Below, piece after piece: positions 58,913 to 64,000 of a DNA stretch of 64,000 nt (the first letter of the stretch is position 1; the number at the start of each line of letters is the position of its first letter). Under the pieces are notes generated by a model. It did not search any database. It worked only from the letters and a program-made list of their open reading frames with translations, and had not been told where the DNA came from. Both the position numbers and the translations under genes were made by a program. The DNA lies in assembly GCA_964581355.1 (NCBI GenBank), contig CAZOOA010000005.1:19741-83740 (forward strand), in the 5' to 3' direction. The DNA comes from CAZOOA01 sp964581355. Lineage in GTDB: Bacteria > Bacillota > Dethiobacteria > DTU022 > UBA8154.

Positions 58913-59932
58913 GTGTTTATTTTTTATCTGGCATCGGTTTATAAGCGACTACTTTTGCTGGGCGCATTATTGCTCTTTGCAGTATTTCTTTTCCGTAATC
59001 CCTTGCACCACACTTTTTTCCAGGAAAAAACAGAACCGGATGTTTATTTTTGGGGGATCAATATGGGAAAACATACCCGGGAAGAAGTGGAAGAAATTGT
59101 GGCAGCCAGGATAGGTGAGTGGCAGGTTAACCCTGTTGATGCCTGTTATGATTTAGAACAGCATGAGTTAATTCCCGAGGTCTGGGGGTACCGTGCCAAC
59201 GTGGAAAAAACGGTTGAAGAAATATTAAATGCTTCGTCAGGCCAACAAGTCATGCCTTTTTTGGAGACTGTCCTGCCTGAAGTGACCCAGAAAGACTATC
59301 CTTCAGCTGTAATCCGAAAGGGGAATCCAGTTAAAGACAATGTTGCTTTTATGGTTAATGTTGCCTGGGGCACGGAGTGCATTCTGCCCTTGATGGATAC
59401 CATGAAGCAATATGAGGCCAAAGCTTCTTTTTTTCCCGTTGGCAGTTGGGCTCGCAAAAACAGGGAACTGATTCAAGAGATGGCTGAACGTGGACACATG
59501 ATAGGAAACCACGCTCATACGGATTCGGCTGTGATTACAGAAATGAGCATTGAAGAGTTAAAGGATGGATTGTCACAAACCAATGCCTTCCTGGAAGAAG
59601 TAATAAACAGGCCGGTACAATTTTTCACGCCTCACAAAGGTGAATATAATTACCATTCCCTGGAAGCCATTTCCAGGCTGGGGATGAGGACAGTTTTATG
59701 GTCAGTTGATACAATAGATTGGATGGAACCGGGTGTGGAAGCTATGGAGTCTCGCGTTCTGGAACAGGTTCATAGCGGGGCGATCATTTTAATGCATCCA
59801 ACAAAAGATACAATTACTCTATTGCAAAATATTTTACCCCAACTCCGGAAGCAAGGCCTTACTGTCGTTACCATCGAAGAACTGTTTAACCCTGACCATC
59901 CCCCCGAGACTTTCTCTATACCGGGTAGCTAA
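58913..59932 (+). CDS. YlxY-like polysaccharide deacetylase-fold protein with N-terminal wall-binding-like domain
   Basis: About 339 residues from GTG 58913 (gggggat upstream; TTG 58889 is the longer option). A membrane anchor (YKRLLLLGALLLFAVFLF) is followed by a domain resembling the PG-binding module of VanW proteins (GINMGKHTREEVEEIVAARI). The NodB domain comes next: VAFMVNVAWGTECILPLMDT, ASFFPVGSWARKN, GHMIGNHAHTDSAVITEMSI and TPHKGEYNYHSLEAI. The Asp of TFDDGP is NVAWG here and the second His of HxxxH is Asp. Family YlxY shares NVAWG, as I recall. Sporulation or cell-wall role is inferred. Confidence 0.8.
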   Translation: MFIFYLASVYKRLLLLGALLLFAVFLFRNPLHHTFFQEKTEPDVYFWGINMGKHTREEVEEIVAARIGEWQVNPVDACYDLEQHELIPEVWGYRANVEKTVEEILNASSGQQVMPFLETVLPEVTQKDYPSAVIRKGNPVKDNVAFMVNVAWGTECILPLMDTMKQYEAKASFFPVGSWARKNRELIQEMAERGHMIGNHAHTDSAVITEMSIEELKDGLSQTNAFLEEVINRPVQFFTPHKGEYNYHSLEAISRLGMRTVLWSVDTIDWMEPGVEAMESRVLEQVHSGAIILMHPTKDTITLLQNILPQLRKQGLTVVTIEELFNPDHPPETFSIPGS

Positions 59933-59933
59933 G

Positions 59934-60767
59934 ATGAAAAATAATGTAATTATTTGTCTTAGAGGAAGCTTGATTCTTCTCCTGTTATTATTTGTTATTT
60001 CTGGCTGCCTGGCGCATAATATTCGAGACAGGGTGGTTCGGCAAAAGTATGGTGTGGCAGAAGGAGTTTATTTTTCTCACTGGCCCATGGAACAAAAGTT
60101 AGAACACGAAGTAGAAACTATCGTCAAAGCCTTTGGAAAGGAACACTTTAAAAAACCGCAAAACGCTTTCCTTGACCAGGAAACAGGTGGTTATATTGAA
60201 GAAATCTGCGGGGAAAAAGTCCACATAAACCAAACGGTAGCAACAATTATGAATGCCGAACCGGACACGTTGGTTTGGCCTGTCGTTGTCGTCCTAGAGC
60301 CAGAAATCAGTGTGGAAGTTTATCGGAGCATCCGGGTTTGTAAAAGTTCGTTCCAAACCTGGTTTGGAGGGGGAGGCAGAGGGCATAACATCAGGCTGGC
60401 AGCACAATCTATAAATAATTACCTGCTGGCTCCAGGGGAACTATTTTCTTTTAATCGAGCTACAGGACCCAGGACGTCAGAACGTGGGTATCAGCAGGCC
60501 CCCATTATTGTTGGGGGTTCTGTTGTACCCGGTTATGGGGGAGGGGTCTGCCAAGTGTCTTCTACATTATATAACACAGTAAAAAAAGCTGATTTGGAAA
60601 TTGTTGAACGTTTTCCCCACAGTCGCCCTGTCGATTATGTGCCTCGGGGCAGGGACGCTACTGTATCCGATTTTTTGGATTTCAAATTTCGGAACAATAC
60701 TGAAGAATACTTGTTAATCAAAACGTCTGCTTATAATTTTCATCTGGTAATCGAGCTCTGGCATTAA
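59934..60767 (+). CDS. VanW-family lipoprotein
   Basis: A 277-residue protein with a lipoprotein signal (LLLLLFVISGC, lipidated Cys near 25), so it is anchored outside the membrane. The C-terminal VanW domain is clear: NNYLLAPGELFSFNRATGPR, IIVGGSVVPGYGGGVCQVSS and TLYNTVKKADLEIVERFPHS. VanW proteins occur in vancomycin-resistance clusters and widely in spore formers, with no proven activity. It starts 1 bp after the YlxY-like gene, so the two are probably co-expressed at the cell wall. Confidence 0.88.
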   Translation: MKNNVIICLRGSLILLLLLFVISGCLAHNIRDRVVRQKYGVAEGVYFSHWPMEQKLEHEVETIVKAFGKEHFKKPQNAFLDQETGGYIEEICGEKVHINQTVATIMNAEPDTLVWPVVVVLEPEISVEVYRSIRVCKSSFQTWFGGGGRGHNIRLAAQSINNYLLAPGELFSFNRATGPRTSERGYQQAPIIVGGSVVPGYGGGVCQVSSTLYNTVKKADLEIVERFPHSRPVDYVPRGRDATVSDFLDFKFRNNTEEYLLIKTSAYNFHLVIELWH

Positions 60768-60831
60768 ACGGTTAATAGCGGGTTAGAATTCACCGATAAA
60801 TAAAGCAAATAATAAAACGGAGGTAATGCCA

Positions 60832-61293
60832 ATGACCTTATCAATTAACGTAATGATCAAGAAGCTAGCTCATGCCGCAGACCTGCCCATTCCCTGCTAT
60901 ATGACTGCTGGATCTTCGGGGATGGACCTTTTTGCTGCAGTAGATAAAGATGTTGTTTTAAACCCCGGAGCTTACCAGCTGATCTCTACGGGGATTTCTC
61001 TGGCCATCCCCCCTGGTTTTGAAGGTCAGGTCAGGCCGCGAAGCGGACTGGCCGCCAGGCATGGTCTCACTCTTTTGAACAGCCCCGGTACAGTTGACTC
61101 TGACTACCGCGGGGAAGTAAAAGTAATCTTAATTAACCTGGGAACAGAGAAATATCAAGTCCAGCGGGGAGAACGTATTGCCCAACTGGTCATCAACCAG
61201 GTGCCAAAAGTTGTTTTGCATGAAGTAGATGAGCTCCCAGATAGTGCCCGTGGGGAAGAAGGCTTTGGGCACACCGGGAAGTTTAATGCCTAG
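60832..61293 (+). CDS. dut: Deoxyuridine 5'-triphosphate nucleotidohydrolase (dUTPase)
   Basis: Hydrolyses dUTP to dUMP and keeps uracil out of DNA. ATG 60832 lies 8 bp after cggagg (153 residues); ATG 60826 is too close. The five motifs are AGSSGMDLFAA, RPRSGLAARHGLT, NSPGTVDSDYRGEVK, RGERIAQLVI and RGEEGFGHTGKF, the last with His in place of the usual Ser. Confidence 0.96.
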   Translation: MTLSINVMIKKLAHAADLPIPCYMTAGSSGMDLFAAVDKDVVLNPGAYQLISTGISLAIPPGFEGQVRPRSGLAARHGLTLLNSPGTVDSDYRGEVKVILINLGTEKYQVQRGERIAQLVINQVPKVVLHEVDELPDSARGEEGFGHTGKFNA

Positions 61294-61387
61294 GTAATAG
61301 CTGTAAAAGTTGCATAGAAAAAACCCTTTTGGAAATAATACAAAAAGCAAAGGACGAAATGTTAAACTTATGTAGGAGGTACTGTAG

Positions 61388-61873
61388 ATGGCAAAATCTG
61401 TAGTAGGGGTTTTTGAGAACGAAAACCAAGCCAAAGAAGCGATTAATGAGCTCAAGCGACAGGGCTTCGATGAACGAGAAATTTCCCTGATTGCCCGGGA
61501 AGAACGAGAGCAAGGAGTGGGCCAAGAAGATGAAATGTCCATGGCTGAACAAGATCTGGGTGATGGTATGCTGACCGGTGGCGCCCTGGGAGGGATAGCC
61601 GGCATTCTTGCTGGTGCCGGGGCATTACTGGTTCCAGGAGTGGGGCCGATCATTGCTGCAGGACCCCTGGCTGCCTTCCTTTCCGGCGTTGTGGGTGGAG
61701 GCCTTGTGGGGGGGCTTGTCGATTATGGAATTCCAGAAGAAAGAGGCAGGTATTACGAAGAACGGATTAAGCAGGGCCATATCCTGGCCGCCCTGAAAGC
61801 AAAGGACAATGAAGTTGGCCTGGTTACGCAAATATTATCCCAGTATGGAGCTACGGATGTAGAATCACATTAG
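61388..61873 (+). CDS. General-stress-type glycine-rich protein (YflT/GsiB17M-like)
   Basis: A 161-residue protein. The N-terminal half resembles the general stress protein 17M domain: VVGVFENENQAKEAINELKR and FDEREISLIAREE. The middle is a glycine/alanine-rich hydrophobic stretch (GGALGGIAGILAGAGALLVP, GVVGGGLVGGLVDYG) that could insert in a membrane, then a charged helix and VGLVTQILSQYGA. taggaggt precedes the ATG. Full copy 2 of the HEARO-like repeat begins 2 bp after the stop. Confidence 0.8.
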   Translation: MAKSVVGVFENENQAKEAINELKRQGFDEREISLIAREEREQGVGQEDEMSMAEQDLGDGMLTGGALGGIAGILAGAGALLVPGVGPIIAAGPLAAFLSGVVGGGLVGGLVDYGIPEERGRYYEERIKQGHILAALKAKDNEVGLVTQILSQYGATDVESH

Positions 61874-61874
61874 T

Positions 61875-62190
61875 ATGAAAAACCGTGTTTTGGCGCTGTT
61901 GTCCGGGCGACTGGGTAACTCTGTGGAAGGCGCTAGGGTTCCCTCGGGGTTCTCAGGCGGCCTTCCCGGTTTAACTCCCGTCCGGGTCGATCCCGGCGGC
62001 CGACGTCCTGTCGGCCGGACCGCCCGAGAACCTTCGGTCACCAAGCGCCTTTGTCCACAGAGACCAACGTCGCCGGACGAATGCGCCATCCCCCCGGTTA
62101 GGGGTGGAGTGTTGAAAACCAGCACTTCGACCGTAAGCAAGGTTTTGTGGCCCCTGTTGTGGCCCGATAGGACCGTGGCGGTTAGTATGA
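61875..62190 (+). ncRNA. HEARO/omegaRNA-like structured repeat, full copy 2
   Basis: Second full copy (316 bp) of the element at 7972-8290, bounded by ATGA (61875-61878) and ATGA (62187-62190). Nearly all stems seen in copy 1 are kept, including the outer gtccgggcgac/gtcgccggac pair and the ggccgac/gtcggcc hairpin. Differences fall mostly in loops or give wobble pairs. It starts two bases after the stress-protein stop and lies in the same direction as that gene. No nuclease or transposase ORF is inside or beside it. Small frames on either strand within it are artefacts of its GC content. Confidence 0.7.
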
Positions 62191-62243
62191 AAATGGATTT
62201 TCAGTTTCCCGAATTTCTGTAAAGGTGATATTGATTCTATCTG

Positions 62244-62285
62244 AAAAGCGGTTTAGCACCTGCACGGTGCCTGGCCGCTTTTTTA
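62244..62285 (+). terminator. Intrinsic terminator before dpaA
   Basis: AAAAGCGG (62244-62251), inner stem GCACC (62256-62260) with GGTGC (62266-62270), CCGCTTTT (62275-62282) and two further T residues. It would end transcripts from the stress-protein gene and repeat. Confidence 0.85.
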
Positions 62286-62306
62286 TGATCAAAACTTCAT
62301 ATACAC

Positions 62307-62332
62307 ACAAACAATTATTCCAGCATAATCTA
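62307..62332 (+). promoter_or_regulatory. Possible sigma-K promoter for dpaA-dpaB
   Basis: AC (62307-62308), a 15-bp spacer and CATAATCTA (62324-62332) fit the mother-cell sigma-K pattern AC / CATAnnnTA. The dpa genes are sigma-K-controlled in B. subtilis. The -35 element is very short, so the match could be chance. Confidence 0.35.
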
Positions 62333-62436
62333 AAATAGCAGAAAGTAAAGACATAGCAGCCAAACCCTGGTAACAGGTTGCTAAAAAGAGCTTGTTTTTC
62401 TTCAAATTAATTTCTTGGCAAAAGAGGTGATTATAG

Positions 62437-63351
62437 TTGGAACCTTGCTTAAAAGGAGTATCTATCCTCATCCTGGGTGGTGATAAAAGAGAACTGGAGC
62501 TTTATACATACCTGAAGAAACTGGGTGCAACAGTGTTTTTGGCCGGATTTGACCTGTTTCAGGACACAAGGGATTATATATCGTCCGTTGATATTTCCAA
62601 GTGCTTGCAAGATTCCCAGGTTGTGATTACTCCCTTGACTGGTATAGAAAATAACGGGATCATTTACAGCCCTCATAGCAGGCAGGAAGTAAATATCCTG
62701 GAAACTGCATACCTGGAAAGCTTAAAACCGGAAAGTATCTTCATTGCTGGCTACCTGGATGATAAGATTAAAAAGCAGCTCCAAAAGCGGGGCATTTCAA
62801 CCTGTGAAACGAGAGAGATGGATGAAATCTCTATCTTAAATGCAGTCCCTACCGCTGAAGGCGCTATTCAGTGTGCCATGGAACACGCAGAAATCACCAT
62901 ACATAACAGCGAAAGCTTTGTTCTGGGTTATGGAAGGTGTGGAAAAGTGTTGGCATCAACCCTGCAGTCCCTGGGAGCCCGGGTAACCGTTTTTGCAAGA
63001 AGCAGGGAAGTTCTTTCCTGGGTTGAAATCTACAAAATGAAACCCATGCTGTTGAACCACTTACCCGAAGCAATCCACAAGGCCGATTATATATTCAACA
63101 CTATACCCTCCCTGGTATTGACTGCAGACATCCTTTATCAGGTAAAAAAAGAATGTCTCATTTTAGAAGTCGCATCCTTTCCAGGAGGGATAGAGCTGGA
63201 AGCAGCGAGAAGATTGAACATTAGAATATATTCTTTGCCGGGGTTGCCTGGTAAGGTGGCCCCCAAAACAGCAGGCCTTATATTATGCAAAGTTTATCCT
63301 TCCCTTATTCTTTCGTTACTGAAAGGAGGAACAGGCAGTGAAACTGGATAA
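62437..63351 (+). CDS. dpaA: Dipicolinate synthase subunit A (SpoVFA)
   Basis: With DpaB it makes dipicolinic acid for the spore core from the lysine-pathway intermediate, in the mother cell. It has 304 residues from TTG 62437, preceded by agaggtgatt. SILILGGDKRELELYTYLKK is the N-terminal domain; VLGYGRCGKVLASTLQSLGA is the second, NAD(P)-binding Rossmann domain from about residue 164; SLPGLPGKVAPKTAGLILCK is near the C-terminus. Overlaps dpaB by 14 bp. Confidence 0.95.
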   Translation: MEPCLKGVSILILGGDKRELELYTYLKKLGATVFLAGFDLFQDTRDYISSVDISKCLQDSQVVITPLTGIENNGIIYSPHSRQEVNILETAYLESLKPESIFIAGYLDDKIKKQLQKRGISTCETREMDEISILNAVPTAEGAIQCAMEHAEITIHNSESFVLGYGRCGKVLASTLQSLGARVTVFARSREVLSWVEIYKMKPMLLNHLPEAIHKADYIFNTIPSLVLTADILYQVKKECLILEVASFPGGIELEAARRLNIRIYSLPGLPGKVAPKTAGLILCKVYPSLILSLLKGGTGSETG

Positions 63352-63949
63352 TGTATTTGTGGGTATTGCTTTAACGGGCTCTCACTGTACTGCAGCAAAA
63401 GTTCTTTTACAAATGGAAAAGGTCAAGGACCGTGGGGCAAAAATTGCTGCAATTATTTCCGGTTCAGTTAAATATACCGACTCTCGTTTTGGTACTGCCG
63501 GGCAACTCAGGGAAGAACTTGAGCTGTTAACAGCTGAACCAATTGTAGATAGCATATTAAAGGCAGAACCCATTGGGCCGGGCAAGAAATTTGACCTGCT
63601 GCTGGTAGCACCTTGTACCGGAAATACACTGGCCAAACTGGCTAATGGCATTACCGATACTGCTGTCCTCATGGCAGTTAAAGCACAGCTGAGAAACCAG
63701 AAGCCGGTGCTTTTGGCCATTGCCACCAACGATGCCCTGGGACTTAACGCGAAGAACCTGGGTATTCTTCTTGCCACAAAAAACATTTTTTTTGTCCCTT
63801 TTGCCCAGGATGACCCTGCAGAAAAACCAAATTCCCTGGTTTCAAACATGGAACTAATCATTCCCGCCATGGAAGAAGCATTAAAATTTAAACAACTCCA
63901 ACCAGTTATCTATCAAGGGGCAAAAAAAAATAATGATCAACCAGTTTGA
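63338..63949 (+). CDS. dpaB: Dipicolinate synthase subunit B (SpoVFB)
   Basis: Flavoprotein-family subunit of dipicolinate synthase, 203 residues from GTG 63338, with aaaggagg upstream. NVFVGIALTGSHCTAAKVLL, ISGSVKYTDSRFGTAGQLRE, LLVAPCTGNTLAKLANGITD and VLLAIATNDALGLNAKNLGI match the family. Direct evidence, with dpaA, that the organism forms heat-resistant endospores or descends from one that did. Confidence 0.96.
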   Translation: MKLDNVFVGIALTGSHCTAAKVLLQMEKVKDRGAKIAAIISGSVKYTDSRFGTAGQLREELELLTAEPIVDSILKAEPIGPGKKFDLLLVAPCTGNTLAKLANGITDTAVLMAVKAQLRNQKPVLLAIATNDALGLNAKNLGILLATKNIFFVPFAQDDPAEKPNSLVSNMELIIPAMEEALKFKQLQPVIYQGAKKNNDQPV

Positions 63950-63974
63950 AAAGCACATTCTATTCTGTTATAAT
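63946..63974 (+). promoter_or_regulatory. Sigma-A promoter for the gene beyond the window
   Basis: TTGAAA (63946-63951), 17-bp spacer, TATAAT (63969-63974). The -35 box contains the dpaB stop codon. The downstream gene (often asd or dapG after dpaB) begins outside the window. Confidence 0.7.
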
Positions 63975-64000
63975 TTACTTTGATCTAATCATATAAAATG

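Noticed and set aside
61865..62222. Open frames of 91 and 115 codons in HEARO-like copy 2
   Set aside because: Same reasoning as copy 1; single-base length differences between copies shift the frames.
1..64000. tRNA, rRNA, tmRNA, SRP RNA, RNase P RNA, prophage or complete insertion sequence
   Set aside because: I looked for tRNA clusters, conserved RNA cores and transposase or phage genes and saw none; only non-autonomous repeats are present.

Overview
The window looks like chromosome of an anaerobic, endospore-forming member of the Clostridia (Bacillota; a Peptococcaceae-like lineage is my inference). Three things point there. The first is the conserved Firmicutes gene orders ffh-rpsP-khpA-rimM-trmD-rplS-lepB-rbgA-rnhB, dprA-topA-trmFO-xerC-hslVU-codY-rpsB-tsf-pyrH-frr-uppS-cdsA-dxr-rseP-ispG and rimP-nusA-rnpM-infB-rbfA-nrnA-truB-ribF-rpsO-pnp. 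The second is the dipicolinate synthase pair at the right edge (a spore-core solute). The third is oxygen-sensitive or fermentative metabolism: a radical-SAM aminomutase and a glutaconate-type CoA-transferase. TTG and GTG starts are frequent.

Layout. 1-7.9 kb: translation, RNA-processing and secretion genes, a PhoU-like helical protein on the minus strand, and comM. 7.9-29.6 kb: an accessory metabolic block between comM and dprA, which are close neighbours in many relatives. It holds a soluble chemoreceptor, a thioesterase, an ACT/UPF0210 pair, a UvrD-type helicase, LOG and metallo-beta-lactamase proteins, a two-subunit CoA-transferase whose A subunit is interrupted by an in-frame UGA, an ADP-ribosylglycohydrolase, citramalate synthase, a MetE/UROD-like protein, three tandem M42 aminopeptidases, a pantothenate operon (PanG-like reductase, panB, panC, panD) and a KamA-family enzyme whose substrate residues match glutamate 2,3-aminomutase. 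29.7-58 kb: the core clusters listed above. 58-61.9 kb: two polysaccharide-deacetylase-fold proteins with lost metal ligands, a VanW lipoprotein, dut and a stress-type glycine-rich protein. 62.4-64 kb: dpaA-dpaB.

The least ordinary content is small. (1) A roughly 317-bp, strongly structured, ORF-less repeat occurs in two near-identical full copies (7972-8290 and 61875-62190) plus a 3'-end remnant (58850-58895). Each full copy is bounded by ATGA, and it resembles the HEARO/omegaRNA elements linked to IscB nucleases, but no IscB gene is in the window. (2) A 146-bp MITE with 13-bp terminal inverted repeats occurs at 5541-5686 (perfect 8-bp target duplication) and 49234-49379 (7/8 duplication), with a decayed relative at 15322-15445. 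(3) The UGA codon inside the CoA-transferase A gene is followed at once by a SECIS-like hairpin, so the protein may be an undescribed selenoprotein. (4) There are several candidate structured leaders, one before the pantothenate operon.

All calls come from reading the sequence and from remembered family features; no database search was run.
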